Source of the DNA: DATARH01 sp050246595
Lineage (GTDB): Bacteria; Pseudomonadota; Alphaproteobacteria; ATCC43930; CGMCC-115725
NCBI GenBank assembly: GCA_050246595.1
Contig: JBFWVT010000012.1
Coordinates: 1 to 64,000, forward strand
Direction of reading: 5' to 3'
DNA: 64,000 nucleotides
Shown: positions 52,305 through 63,089 of the stretch, in pieces
Numbering within the stretch: the stretch's first letter is position 1
Layout: each line of letters starts with the position of its first letter
Position numbers and translations under genes: made by a program
Notes under the pieces: generated by a model
Databases searched by the model: none
What the model was told of the DNA's origin: nothing
Seen by the model: the letters and a program-made list of their open reading frames with translations, nothing else

Positions 52305-52649
52305 TCAGCTAGGGCGTGAGCTGCCCGCTCCCGCCATGTCCGCGCCCCGGTAGAATTCGACAAAGAACCGGACCGGACCGTCGGGCGCGACCTCATGCGG
52401 CTGTTCCGGGGCCACCGCCATCGGCGTGCCCGGCGTCAGCACCGTCTCGCCGACCGGGCGAAGCGACCGGAAGCGCAATCGTCCTTCGATGACCGTGATC
52501 AGCCCCCAGACGCCGGGGGCGGTCCGGTGCTCGCGGCGCAGCCCGGCCGGTATCGTATCCTGGTCGAAGATCGGCGTGCGGCGATACGCGACCACCCCGT
52601 CCGGCAATTTGGCGGGCAGCAAACCGGAGGGTGCGGTGGCGTCGGTCAT
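52305..52649 (-). CDS. DUF1971 domain-containing protein (cupin-like)
   Basis: The 114-residue product has a complete DUF1971 domain: LPAKLPDGVVAYRRTPIFDQ, PAGLRREHRTAPGVWGLITV and PVRFFVEFYRGA. The domain is a small double-stranded beta-helix that also occurs fused to TehB-type tellurite-resistance proteins, and members often accompany haem or nitric-oxide-related genes. The ATG overlaps the stop of the truncated haemoglobin gene, so the pair is translationally coupled. Role unknown. Confidence 0.85.
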   Translation of the reverse strand: MTDATAPSGLLPAKLPDGVVAYRRTPIFDQDTIPAGLRREHRTAPGVWGLITVIEGRLRFRSLRPVGETVLTPGTPMAVAPEQPHEVAPDGPVRFFVEFYRGADMAGAGSSRPS

Positions 52650-53041
52650 GCCGGCTCGCGGGCGGCAGCGATCACGCCGGGCTTGTAGAACAGCGCAAGC
52701 TTGAGGCTCTCGGCGATGCGCCCGGCCTTTGTCTCGAACCGAGCGGCCAGATCGGGCGCGAACAACTCCCTTGCCGTCTCACCCCACAAGGCAAGCCAGC
52801 GGTCGAAATATTCGGGTTCGATCGGCAGCTTCAGATGCGCCGCCATCGGATTTCCCTTGTAGCGGCCTGAGGTCAGCATCACCGAGGACCAGAACGCGTT
52901 CAAGGTGCTCAGGTGCTCGTCCCAGTCGTCAACCACGTTGTTGAACACCGGCCCGATCAGCGGGTCGCGGCGCGCCTTTGCATAGAAACGGGCGACCAGC
53001 ACGGCAATGGCCGGCTCGGTGATCTCGGCAAAGCGTTCCAT
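52646..53041 (-). CDS. Group III truncated haemoglobin
   Basis: The 131-residue product is a group III truncated globin: the B-helix VARFYAKARRDPLIGPVFN with the distal Tyr, DWDEHLSTLNAFWSSVMLTS and GRYKGNPMAAHLKLP with the proximal His. Group III globins bind oxygen or nitric oxide and are linked to peroxide or nitrosative metabolism. Its gene is directly followed by a DUF1971 gene. The start at ATG 53041 is less certain because the ribosome site GAGG is very close. Confidence 0.88.
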   Translation of the reverse strand: MERFAEITEPAIAVLVARFYAKARRDPLIGPVFNNVVDDWDEHLSTLNAFWSSVMLTSGRYKGNPMAAHLKLPIEPEYFDRWLALWGETARELFAPDLAARFETKAGRIAESLKLALFYKPGVIAAAREPA

Positions 53042-53111
53042 ACCTCGAACATGGGTCGGCAATGCTCGACCGGGAGGCGGCAGAGCGCCGCAGCGCCACC
53101 CGGACGGGGGG

Positions 53112-53186
53112 TCAACGCAACCCCAGGAAAGCCAGAACAATAAGAACAATGACGACCAACCCGACAATATAGATGATGTTGTTCAC
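53112..53186 (-). CDS. 24-residue hydrophobic membrane peptide
   Basis: A GTG at 53186 with GGAG eight bases upstream opens a frame encoding 24 residues, NNIIYIVGLVVIVLIVLAFL and then GLR. The sequence is one membrane helix with a Tyr near the start and a Leu-Arg end, a pattern I associate with a small conserved protein in alphaproteobacteria (from memory, not a database result). It is too short for most gene finders. The gene lies between SirB1 and the truncated globin on the same strand. Function unknown. Confidence 0.55.
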   Translation of the reverse strand: MNNIIYIVGLVVIVLIVLAFLGLR

Positions 53187-53299
53187 GAGGTGCGCTCCAG
53201 GTTCGGCTATCTCAAATCGCCAAACACGAGCGCCGCGCGAACGTTCCGATTGAAGCGGCCGGCGCGTCGTCGCCACTCTCGCGGAGCCGCCGCACGGGC

Positions 53300-54148
53300 T
53301 CAGTTCAGCTTTGACCTGAGCTGTTGCAGCAGGGCGGCGGCCTGGTGGCGTGCGCCGCCTTCGGGAGCGCGCACAATAAACTCTTGCAGCGCCTCGACCG
53401 CGGCAAGCATGTTCCCGAGCCGCGCGTTGAGCACCCCCGCCTCGTGCCACAGCCCGGCAAGATCGGGCGCGAGCAGCAGCATCGTCTGCACGATGCGCAG
53501 CGCCGCTTCGGCGCGGCCGGCCTGCAACAGCCGCGACTTGATATTGTTCTGCAACCGCAGCAGCACGTCGCGGTCGGAAACCGGCGCGTAATGCGTCGGC
53601 GTCAACTCGACATCCTGCCCCGCCATCGCCTTCAGCAGTTCGCGCAGGGTGGCCGCATCGCAGATGCGGCCGGCATGGAACGGGTCGAGGATCAGCCGCT
53701 CCGGACCTCCGCCGAGGCGAATCAGAAAATGTCCAGGGAAGGCGAGCCCGACACTGTCCCAGCCCTGCGCGCGCGCGGCGTGCAGATAGAGAATCCCGAG
53801 CGCCACCGGCAGCCCTTTGCGGCGATCGACGACCCGCATCAGGTTGGCGTTCTGCACGTCGTCGTAGGTCAGCTCGTCGCCGCTATAACCGTGTTTCACC
53901 AGGATGATCTCGTTGAGCGCCCGCGCCCGCGCCGCGAGATCGCCGCCCGCCTCGCCATGCCGGCCGACATCGCGGGCGAGCGTCTCGAGATGCTGACGGT
54001 AGCGCGCGAGAGCGACACGCGGGCGCTCGAACGAGGCCAACGCCAGCGCCGCCTCGCCGATCGGCAATACCGGCGAGTCGGAGGAGGCGAGACTGCGCAG
54101 ATAATGCGCGTATTGCTCCGGGTCGAAGGTGTCGGGCAGCTTGGTCAT
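53300..54148 (-). CDS. SirB1 family protein (transglutaminase-like core plus TPR)
   Basis: The 282-residue product has the SirB1 layout: a transglutaminase-like segment with NEIILVKHGYSGDELTYDDV, the KGLPVALGILYLHAARAQGW and GFPGHFLIRL-type motifs (here VGLAFPGHFLIRLG), then TPR-like helices at the C-terminus (LLRLQNNIKSRLLQAGRAEA). The catalytic Cys of transglutaminases is replaced, so enzymatic activity is doubtful. Part of the rsmI-yraN-BON gene set on the minus strand. Confidence 0.9.
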   Translation of the reverse strand: MTKLPDTFDPEQYAHYLRSLASSDSPVLPIGEAALALASFERPRVALARYRQHLETLARDVGRHGEAGGDLAARARALNEIILVKHGYSGDELTYDDVQNANLMRVVDRRKGLPVALGILYLHAARAQGWDSVGLAFPGHFLIRLGGGPERLILDPFHAGRICDAATLRELLKAMAGQDVELTPTHYAPVSDRDVLLRLQNNIKSRLLQAGRAEAALRIVQTMLLLAPDLAGLWHEAGVLNARLGNMLAAVEALQEFIVRAPEGGARHQAAALLQQLRSKLN

Positions 54149-54188
54149 CTCGGCCGCAATATATCCGCGATATATTAACGACGGGATA

Positions 54189-54902
54189 TTACAGCTTCTC
54201 CACCTCGATGGGAGTCCGCGGCGCGGCGGCGGGCCGAGCGGGTCCGGGCGGCGGCATCAGCGGCGTCGGTCCGGAGGCGATCGGGCCGCCCGCGGCCACC
54301 GGCGCCCCCGAGCGCAGCTCGACATAGGACACAACGCGCTTCACCCCGCGCACCCGGCGCGCGATGTCGGTGACCCGCTCCAGTTCGCGCGGCGTGCGCG
54401 CCGAGCCGATCAGATACACCGAGCCGTTCTCGGTCTCGATCATATAGTTGACGCCCCGGATGTCGGGGTCGAGAACCATCTCGGAGCGCAGTTGTGTGCT
54501 GATCCAGCCATCCTTGGCGTCGTCCCAGAACGTGTCATTGCCGGTCACCTCGATCTCGTCATGGACCGCGCGCACATACCGGTTCTCCCGGGCAAGCCGG
54601 ACCGCCGCCAGCTTCATTTCCGGCGCGGGCACCTGACCGGTCAGCAGCACCCGCCCTTCGTAAACGGTGGCCGTGACCGCGGCGTCGAGCTTCGGGTCGG
54701 TTTTCGCGAGAGCCTGCCGGATGTCGGTCGTGATCGCGAAATCGCTGGCCAACCCGTCCGCGCCGCGCTCCTGGCCGGCCACATAGCCGCCACCGGCGGC
54801 CGCGGCCAGACCGCCGACCACGACGGCTCCGACGCAGCCGCCGAGCATGAGCGGCAGACCCAGCACAGCGGCCAATGCGACAATCGACGGCAATCGCGCC
54901 AT
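54189..54902 (-). CDS. BON domain lipoprotein
   Basis: The 237-residue product starts with a lipoprotein signal (VLGLPLMLGGC, lipobox Cys near residue 23) and contains two BON domains (roughly 55-115 and 130-200), each a phospholipid-binding fold as in OsmY and DolP. A Pro/Ala-rich tail follows. Such envelope lipoproteins help maintain the outer membrane. GGGGGGAA precedes ATG 54902. The gene is downstream of yraN; 41 bases separate it from SirB1. Confidence 0.9.
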   Translation of the reverse strand: MARLPSIVALAAVLGLPLMLGGCVGAVVVGGLAAAAGGGYVAGQERGADGLASDFAITTDIRQALAKTDPKLDAAVTATVYEGRVLLTGQVPAPEMKLAAVRLARENRYVRAVHDEIEVTGNDTFWDDAKDGWISTQLRSEMVLDPDIRGVNYMIETENGSVYLIGSARTPRELERVTDIARRVRGVKRVVSYVELRSGAPVAAGGPIASGPTPLMPPPGPARPAAAPRTPIEVEKL

Positions 54903-55086
54903 GTTCCCCCCGGCGACGGCAATCCCCTCGCCAATTCTGCGATTTTCAGCCGGGCGCGCCAACATCGCCCCGCTGAAGCCGCCAGGCATTGTCACCTCTC
55001 CGGACCGGGTCGGGGTCGCGCAGCGGCGTCATTCCCGCGAAGCCGCGCTGCGGCAAGAACTTGCCGCGCCGCGCCGCGCGCCGGCC

Positions 55087-55469
55087 TCACGCATCCGCGC
55101 GCCACACGCCCGGCAGATGGCAGGGAACCCGCAGTCCCGCGACAAGCATCACGTCGAATCGCACCGTCAGCCCGGCGAGTTCCGGCCGCGTCACGAGGAA
55201 CGCCGAGGCCGCGCGCGCGATGCGCCGGCGCTGCCGCGGCGCGATGGCGGATATGGCATCGGCGGCCGTCGCGCGGGATTTCACCTCGATGATCGCGAGC
55301 ACCGTCCCGCGCCGCGCGACGATGTCGATTTCTCCGGCCGGGCAGCGCCAGTCGCGCGCAACGACCCGCCACAAGCGCAGCCGCAAATGAACGCGGCAGA
55401 GAAACTCCGCGAAATCGCCGCGCCGGCGTGCGCGTTGGCGTCCCAACCGCGTGCGCGCCGCCGTTTTCA

Positions 55470-55470
<1 letters not shown>
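55087..55470 (-). CDS. yraN: YraN family (UPF0102) protein
   Basis: The 127-residue product has the YraN endonuclease-like fold with the motifs RRRGDFAEFLC, GEIDIVARRGTVLAIIEVKS and the basic C-terminal helix region. Residues E, D, E and K of the restriction-endonuclease-like site (EID ... EVK) are present. Biological function is poorly defined. The ATG overlaps the last base of the rsmI stop codon (TAATG), so it is coupled to rsmI, an arrangement conserved in alphaproteobacteria. Confidence 0.9.
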
Positions 55471-56528
<1,058 letters not shown>

Positions 56529-57828
56529 TCCTTGCCGCTTTCGCGCTGCTGCTCGTCCTTGCCGGATGCACCGGCGGACGGATGGTAGCGGCACCGCTCG
56601 GACCGCCGCAACCGCCGAGCCTCGCTCCCAGAGTGCCGCCGCCGATCCGGCCGGAACCGCTGCCACCGCCCGCTATCGGGGAAATCAAGGTCGGCGTTCT
56701 GCTGCCGCTGTCGGGTCCGAACGCCGAACTCGGCAAGGCGATGCTCGAAGCGGCGCAGCTTGCGCTGTTCGCGACCGAGGGCGAGAGGCTGACCCTGGTG
56801 CCGCGCGACACGGCCGGTCCGGGCGGCGCCGCGGCGGCGGCGCGGTCGGCGATCACCGACGGCGCAACGCTGATCCTCGGCCCGCTGCTCGCCGCCGAGG
56901 TCGAGGCGGTGCGGCCGATCGCAGCCGCGGCCAGGGTCAACGTCATCGCCTTTGCGACACAGACCCAGGTGGCCGGCGGCAACGTCTTTCTGATGGGATT
57001 TCTGCCGCGCCAGGAAGTGGCGCGCGAGGTGTCGTTCGCCCGCGAGCGCGGGCTGCGCCGGTTCGGCGCGCTGGCGCCGGGCACACCGTATGGACGGCTG
57101 ATGACCGACGCGCTGCGCGACACGGTCGGTGCGGCCGGCGGGACGGTGACAAAAGTCGAATACCTGAACTCCGGCGGGACCGACACGGACGCCGCCGTAA
57201 AGCGGCTGGTTGGTACGGGTGGGCCCCCGGCTGCCGGACCGGAGGCACAGGTCGAATTCGACGCGCTGCTGCTGCCGCTCGGTGGCGACCGGCTGAAACA
57301 GGCCGCGCGCCAGTTCAAGGCGGCCGGCGCTGGGGCCGACAAGGTCCAGCTGCTCGGCAGCGGGTTGTGGGACGATCCCTCGATCGCCGGCGAGCCGGCG
57401 CTGTATGGCGGCTGGTTCTCCGCCTCGCCGCTCGACCAGCGGCGCGCGTTCGAGAGCCGCTTTCAGGCAACCTATGGCCGTCCGCCGCCGCGTCTCGCCT
57501 CGCTCGCCTTTGATGCCGCCGCGCTCGCCGCCGTGTTGTCGAAGCGCGAGCGCGACCCGTTCTCGCGCGAGGCGATCCTGAACCCGAGCGGTTTTACCGG
57601 CGTGGATGGGCTGTTCCGCTTTACCGAGCGGGGGCTGGTGCAGCGCGGCCTGGCGGTGCTCGAAGTGACCCCGCAAGGCGCCAGGGTCATCAGTCCGGCG
57701 CCGCAGAGCTTTCGCGACCTCGCGTTTTAGAAGCAAGCGCGCGACGCCGCTTCTGGCAAACACAGCCGCCCTGGGATAGAAAAGCCTATCGCGGCTTCTT
57801 GACCGCGGATGCGAACGGAGCGCTGTTC

Positions 57829-59124
57829 ATGCCTGAAGCCGAACCGTATCGCCTCTCGGCGGCGGCGCTCGCGCGGCTGATCGAGGCCGGCGAGCTGACC
57901 GCCGAGATCGTCGTGCGCAGCTGTCTCGACCGTATCCGCGACCGCGACCCGGTCGTGCGCGCCTGGGCCTGGCTCGATCCCGAACAGGCGCTCGATGCGG
58001 CGCGGGCATGCGACAGGAGCGGCGGGCGCGGGTTGCTGAAGGGCGTGCCGTTCGGCATCAAGGATATTTTCGACACGCCCGACATGCCGAGCGGGTACGG
58101 CTCGCCGATCTATACGGGGTGCCGGCCGAGCTTTGACGCGAGCGCGGCGTCCCTGCCGCGTGCCGCCGGGGCGGTCCTTATCGGAAAAACCGTCACGACC
58201 GAGTTCGCCAACCGCCATCCCGGCCCGACCGGGCACCCGAAAAACCCGATGCACACGCCGGGCGGCTCGTCGAGCGGGTCGGCGACGGCGGTCGCCGATT
58301 TCATGGTGCCGCTGGCGATCGGAACACAGACCGGCGGCTCGGTGATCCGCCCGGCCGCCTATTGCGGGGTTGTCGGGTTCAAACCGAGTTTTGGCCTGTT
58401 CCCGCCGGCCGGCATGCACCCGAATACCGAAAGCCTCGACACGGTCGGCACGATGGCGCGCTCGGTCGAGGATACGGCCCTGTTCCGCGCCGCGCTGATG
58501 GCGGTCCCTTATGAACCGCCGCATATGCCGGAGCGTCCGCCGCGTCTCGCGCTGTGCCGCACGATGCATTGGGACCGGGCCGAGAAGGAGGGTCGGGTCG
58601 TCCTTGAAGACGCCGCCGCGCGGCTGCGTACCGCCGGAGCCGAGGTGATCGAGAGCGAACTGCCCGCCGCCTGCGCCGATATCTCCGAGACGCAGCGCCG
58701 CCATAGCGCCTACGAAGCGCCGCGCGTCCATGCGCCGGAACTGCGCCGGCACGCGGCATTGCTGAGCGGCGATCTGATCGACGGCAAGATCGCCGAGGGT
58801 CGCGAACTGCGCCTCGACGATTTCCGCCGGGCTTGGCGACGCGCCGACGAGGCCCGCAGAGCGGCGAACGACTGGGCCGGCGGGTTCGATGCGATCCTGA
58901 CCTTGCCGGCTCCGGGTCAGGCGCCAAAGGGTCTCGGCTCGACCGGCTCGGCGGTGTTCAACGCGCTGTGGACCGTGCTCTATATGCCGTGTCTGACCTT
59001 GCCGGCGGGCGAGGGGCCGGACGAGCTGCCGGTCGGCATCCAGCTCGTCGGAGGCCGCCACGACGACGCGAGGCTGCTCGATGTCGGGCTGTGGGTCGAA
59101 CGCGCATTGGGGGCACGGCAATGA
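57829..59124 (+). CDS. Amidase (amidase signature family), copy 1
   Basis: The 431-residue enzyme has the amidase signature catalytic triad: K78 in FGIKDI, the cis-Ser cluster in TPGGSSSGSA (147-149) and nucleophile S171 in GTQTGGSVIRP. It hydrolyses an unknown amide. Its stop overlaps the start of a second amidase gene, of which it is about half identical by eye, implying tandem duplication. GGAG lies eight bases before ATG 57829. Confidence 0.9.
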   Translation: MPEAEPYRLSAAALARLIEAGELTAEIVVRSCLDRIRDRDPVVRAWAWLDPEQALDAARACDRSGGRGLLKGVPFGIKDIFDTPDMPSGYGSPIYTGCRPSFDASAASLPRAAGAVLIGKTVTTEFANRHPGPTGHPKNPMHTPGGSSSGSATAVADFMVPLAIGTQTGGSVIRPAAYCGVVGFKPSFGLFPPAGMHPNTESLDTVGTMARSVEDTALFRAALMAVPYEPPHMPERPPRLALCRTMHWDRAEKEGRVVLEDAAARLRTAGAEVIESELPAACADISETQRRHSAYEAPRVHAPELRRHAALLSGDLIDGKIAEGRELRLDDFRRAWRRADEARRAANDWAGGFDAILTLPAPGQAPKGLGSTGSAVFNALWTVLYMPCLTLPAGEGPDELPVGIQLVGGRHDDARLLDVGLWVERALGARQ

Positions 59125-60395
59125 CAGAGTCAAACCGACTTTCCGCCGCCGACGCCATCGCACGGCTCGCCTCGGGCGAACTGACCGCCGAGGCGCTGAC
59201 CCGCGCCTGTCTCGACCGCGCCGCCGAGCGCGCCTCGGTCAAGGCGTGGATATGGCTCGACCCGGAGCAGGCGCTGGCGCAGGCGCGTGCCGCCGACCGC
59301 GCCGGACGGCCCGGTCTGCTCGCCGGGCTGCCGATCGGGGTCAAGGACATCATCGATACCGCCGACATGCCGACCGGGCACGGCTCGCCGATCTATCAAG
59401 GCAACCGGCCGTTCGCCGACGCGGCCTGCGTGGCATTGCTGCGCATGGCCGGCGGCACGATGATCGGAAAAACGGTCACGACCGAGTTCGCCAACCGCTT
59501 TCCGGGCGAGACCGTCAATCCGCACAGCCCGGCGCACACCCCCGGCGGCTCGTCAAGCGGTTCGGCCGCCGCGGTGGCCGATTTCCAGGTGCCGGCGGCG
59601 CTCGGGACGCAGACCGGCGGCTCGGTGATCCGCCCATCGGCGTTTTGCGGGGTCGTCGGCTACAAGCCGAGCTTTGGCGAGTTCAGCCGCGGCGGCATCA
59701 AACTGCAATGCCACAATCTCGATACGCTCGGCCTGATTTGCCGCACGCTCGAGGACATCCCGCCATTGCGCGCCGCAATCCTCGACCAGAAGCGACGCGA
59801 CATCGACCGCAACGTGTCGGCGCCGCGCATCGGTCTGTGCCGCACCCCGGCCTGGGAGCGCGCCGACCCGGCGACGCAGGAACTGATCGAACGTGCCGCC
59901 GGGAAATTATCAGCGGCGGGCGCCCGCGTTTCGGAAATCCGGTTCGCGCCGGAATTTGAAACCATCCTCGAACACCACCGTCGCGTCTTCAATTTCGAGG
60001 CGGCGCGCAACTACGCCTACGAGTACGAGCGGCACCACGAACGGGTCAGCCAGGTGTTGCGCGACACGGTGCTGACACCGGGGCGCGAATTGCCGCTTTC
60101 GGCCTATGTCGAGGCGATCGAAACCGCGGAAAAATTCCGCCGTCATCTCGACGACATCTTTTCCGATGTCGATGTGCTGCTGACCCCGAGCGCGGCCGGC
60201 GAAGCACCTGAGGGTCTGGGTTCGACCGGCGACCCGAGCTTCAACGGGCTGTGGACGCTGGGTTGGGTCCCGTGCGTCACGCTGCCGGCCGGCACCGGTC
60301 CCAAAGGATTGCCCCTCGGGGTGCAGCTCGTCGGCGCACGCTTCCGCGACGAAGCACTGTTCGCCGCCGCCGCCTGGGTTCAGCCCCGCCTTTAA
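59121..60395 (+). CDS. Amidase (amidase signature family), copy 2
   Basis: The 424-residue product is a second amidase signature enzyme: K75 in IGVKDI, the TPGGSSSGSA cluster (140-149) and S168 in GTQTGGSVIRP. It is translationally coupled to copy 1 through the ATGA overlap. The two differ in the substrate-binding segment between residues 190 and 330, so they may handle different amides or form a heteromer. Confidence 0.9.
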   Translation: MTESNRLSAADAIARLASGELTAEALTRACLDRAAERASVKAWIWLDPEQALAQARAADRAGRPGLLAGLPIGVKDIIDTADMPTGHGSPIYQGNRPFADAACVALLRMAGGTMIGKTVTTEFANRFPGETVNPHSPAHTPGGSSSGSAAAVADFQVPAALGTQTGGSVIRPSAFCGVVGYKPSFGEFSRGGIKLQCHNLDTLGLICRTLEDIPPLRAAILDQKRRDIDRNVSAPRIGLCRTPAWERADPATQELIERAAGKLSAAGARVSEIRFAPEFETILEHHRRVFNFEAARNYAYEYERHHERVSQVLRDTVLTPGRELPLSAYVEAIETAEKFRRHLDDIFSDVDVLLTPSAAGEAPEGLGSTGDPSFNGLWTLGWVPCVTLPAGTGPKGLPLGVQLVGARFRDEALFAAAAWVQPRL

Positions 60396-60641
60396 GAGCG
60401 CAACCCGACCGCTCCGCCTGCCCCGAGCCGCCGTCTCAGCCGATAAGCGGAGCTGTTCCGTTTCGGTTTGACGACGAACCCTTCGCGCCGATAGCGGGTT
60501 TGCTGTGACGGCGGTCAAAATCGGCTCCAAACATGCCCGTGGCAATTTACTCGCCATTCGCGTCGCATAACGCGGTGGGGCATCTTTCATGAAATGACCG
60601 TCATCAACGGGCTGATCGCGACGGTTGGGAGGGATTCCAGA

Positions 60642-61742
60642 GTGCAAGCCGTTTTCCTGAACCTGCACCGCTTCATCAGCTTACTGGTTTTCTATTGGGC
60701 CATGAGCTGGTGTGGGCCAGGGATCCTATCCGGGGCGGCACTGGCCCAAACCGCGCTGCCGGCGGCGTCGTATCCCGTCGGCATGAAGCAGATGGAATAT
60801 ACCGATCCGGCTGAAGGCGGCCGACATCTGGCTTTCGCGCTATTCTATCCTGCCGCATCGATTGATAAGGCGGCCACTCCGTACAAAATGACGTTCTTTA
60901 CCAATTTGCACCTGTACGTGGACGTGCCGATCGCGGGTGATAAGCTAAAACGTCCACTGGTCATATTTTCCCACGGAGCCGGCAGCAACGGTCTGTATTA
61001 TGCCTGGTTTGGAGAGTATCTTGCCTCGCATGGATATATCGTTGCGATGCTATACCACTACCGGGCCAACACATACGACTCGACTGTGATGTACACGCGC
61101 AGCAAGCTCTGGCAGCGGCCGCGCGATATCAGCCTCATCATCACCGGTCTGCTTAAGGACCCGGTCTGGGGGCCGCATATCGACGCGGATAGAATTGGCG
61201 TGGCGGGTCACTCGCAAGGGGGCTTTACCTCACTGTAGATTGGCGGTGCCCGGATCAATCCCGACCTGTTTCTGGCCTATCAGACTTTTTGGCGGAACAA
61301 CCCGGTGGTGCCGGCCAATTTGCGCGCCGACCTGCCGCTCGATGCGGGACCTGCGCGCGACGTGCATGACGGGCGCGTGAAGGCTGCCTTTTCGATGGCC
61401 CCCGGCGACCTTCCAGGCTTCGGCATGGACGAAGCCGGGCTCCGGCACCTCACGATCCCGACCTACATCATCGTTGGCGCCAGGGATACCCAGGCTCCGC
61501 CAAAAGACAACGCAGAGTTTGCGGCCAAGCACGTACCGAACGCGCATCTGGACATCCTACCCGGTCTGGTGGACCACGAGATATTCGTCAATGAGTGCGA
61601 TGCGCTCGGACAGGATACATGGCCGGAAGCCTGCATCGATGCGCCCGGTGTCGATCGGAGAAAGCTGCACCAGTATATCGGAAAGGCGGCCTTGAAATTC
61701 TTTGACGAAACGCTCGGAATACACCGCGCAATTCCGAACTGA
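60642..61742 (+). pseudogene. Alpha/beta hydrolase interrupted by an in-frame amber codon
   Basis: One reading frame encodes a secreted alpha/beta hydrolase in two parts separated by TAG at 61236-61238. Part one has a signal peptide (residues 1-36 from GTG 60642) and ends GVAGHSQGGFTSL, which contains the nucleophile elbow GHSQG. Part two, directly continuing in frame, has MAPGDLPGF, VGARDTQAPP (likely catalytic Asp) and GLVDHEIFVNE (likely catalytic His). The stop replaces a position where homologues of this type often have Trp (TGG to TAG), by my judgement. The gene is A/T-richer than its surroundings. GGGAGGG precedes the GTG. Confidence 0.75.
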
Positions 61743-61979
61743 GATAGTGCGCTGATCCGCCTTGTGAGAACCGCGGAGACGCTCAATCGTCCACGCACAC
61801 CCTTGTCGCAGCTGTCCGAAGGACAATCAAATCATACGCGGCTGTAAATGTCGGCTTTGGGGTAATTGCGGGGTCGCAGCCTTTTGGGCAAGACCGCGGT
61901 GCCACCAGCAATCACAAGGCTTTGCGGTCCTCGGTCGAATCGGTCAATCTGGGGCGCGTCCGCTGCTTGGAGAGAAAAG

Positions 61980-63089
61980 ATGGAAACGCGCGCCGCCATC
62001 GCCCACAAAGCCGGGCAGAATCTGTCGATCGAGACCGTGCAGCTCGACGGGCCGAAAGCGGGGGAAGTGCTGGTCGAGATCAAGGCGACCGGGATCTGTC
62101 ACACCGACGCCTATACGCTGTCCGGGGCCGATCCCGAGGGGCTGTTCCCGGCGATCCTCGGGCACGAAGGCGCCGGCATCGTCGTCGATACCGGACCGGG
62201 GGTGACAAGCGTCAAAAAGGGCGACCACGTGATCCCGCTCTACACGCCGGAATGCCGGCAATGCCCGTCCTGCCTGTCGCGCAAGACCAATCTGTGCACC
62301 GCGATCCGCGCGACGCAGGGTCAGGGCGTGATGCCCGACGGCACCAGCCGGTTCTCGGTCGGCGGCGAAAAGCTGTTCCATTATATGGGGACCTCAACCT
62401 TTGCGAATTTCACGGTATTGCCCGAGATCGCAGTGGCAAAAATCCGCGAGGACGCGCCGTTCGACAAAGTCTGCTATATCGGCTGCGGCGTGACGACCGG
62501 GATCGGCGCGGTCATCAACACCGCCAAGGTCGAGCCGGGGACGCGCGTCGTCGTATTCGGGCTGGGCGGCATCGGGCTCAACGTCGTGCAGGGAAGCCGC
62601 ATGGTCGGGGCCGACATGATCGTCGGGGTTGACATCAACCCGCGCCGCCGCGAGTTGGCCGAAAAATTCGGCATGACGCATTTTGTCAACCCGAAGGAGG
62701 TCGAGGGCGACCTCGTTCCGTATCTGGTCGATCTGACAAAAGGCGGCGCCGATTACAGCTTCGAATGCATCGGCAATGTGCAGACGATGCGGCAGGCGCT
62801 CGAATGCTGCCATCGCGGCTGGGGCGTCTCGACGATCATCGGCGTCGCGGCCTCGGGTCAGGAGATCGGCACGCGCCCGTTTCAGCTCGTCACCGGCCGC
62901 GTCTGGAAAGGCACCGCGTTCGGCGGCGCCAGGGGCCGCACCGACGTACCGAAGATCGTCGATTGGTACATGGACGGAAAGATCAATATCGACGACCTGA
63001 TCACCCACACGATGCCGCTCGACGACATCAACAAGGGGTTCGACCTGATGCACAAAGGCGAGTCGATCCGCAGCGTCGTCGTTTATTGA
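61980..63089 (+). CDS. frmA: S-(hydroxymethyl)glutathione dehydrogenase / class III alcohol dehydrogenase
   Basis: The 369-residue enzyme oxidises S-hydroxymethylglutathione, the spontaneous adduct of formaldehyde and glutathione, with NAD. The catalytic zinc ligands C40 (GICHTD) and H62 (GHEGAG) and the four structural zinc cysteines C92, C95, C98 and C106 are present, with the cofactor motif GLGGIGLNVVQG. GGAGAG stands six bases before the ATG at 61980. S-formylglutathione hydrolase, the usual partner, is not adjacent. Confidence 0.95.
   Translation: METRAAIAHKAGQNLSIETVQLDGPKAGEVLVEIKATGICHTDAYTLSGADPEGLFPAILGHEGAGIVVDTGPGVTSVKKGDHVIPLYTPECRQCPSCLSRKTNLCTAIRATQGQGVMPDGTSRFSVGGEKLFHYMGTSTFANFTVLPEIAVAKIREDAPFDKVCYIGCGVTTGIGAVINTAKVEPGTRVVVFGLGGIGLNVVQGSRMVGADMIVGVDINPRRRELAEKFGMTHFVNPKEVEGDLVPYLVDLTKGGADYSFECIGNVQTMRQALECCHRGWGVSTIIGVAASGQEIGTRPFQLVTGRVWKGTAFGGARGRTDVPKIVDWYMDGKINIDDLITHTMPLDDINKGFDLMHKGESIRSVVVY

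Noticed and set aside
61236..61238. TAG read as pyrrolysine
   Set aside because: Nothing in the window suggests a pyrrolysine system, and the position after a nucleophile elbow in an ordinary hydrolase is better explained by a nonsense mutation.
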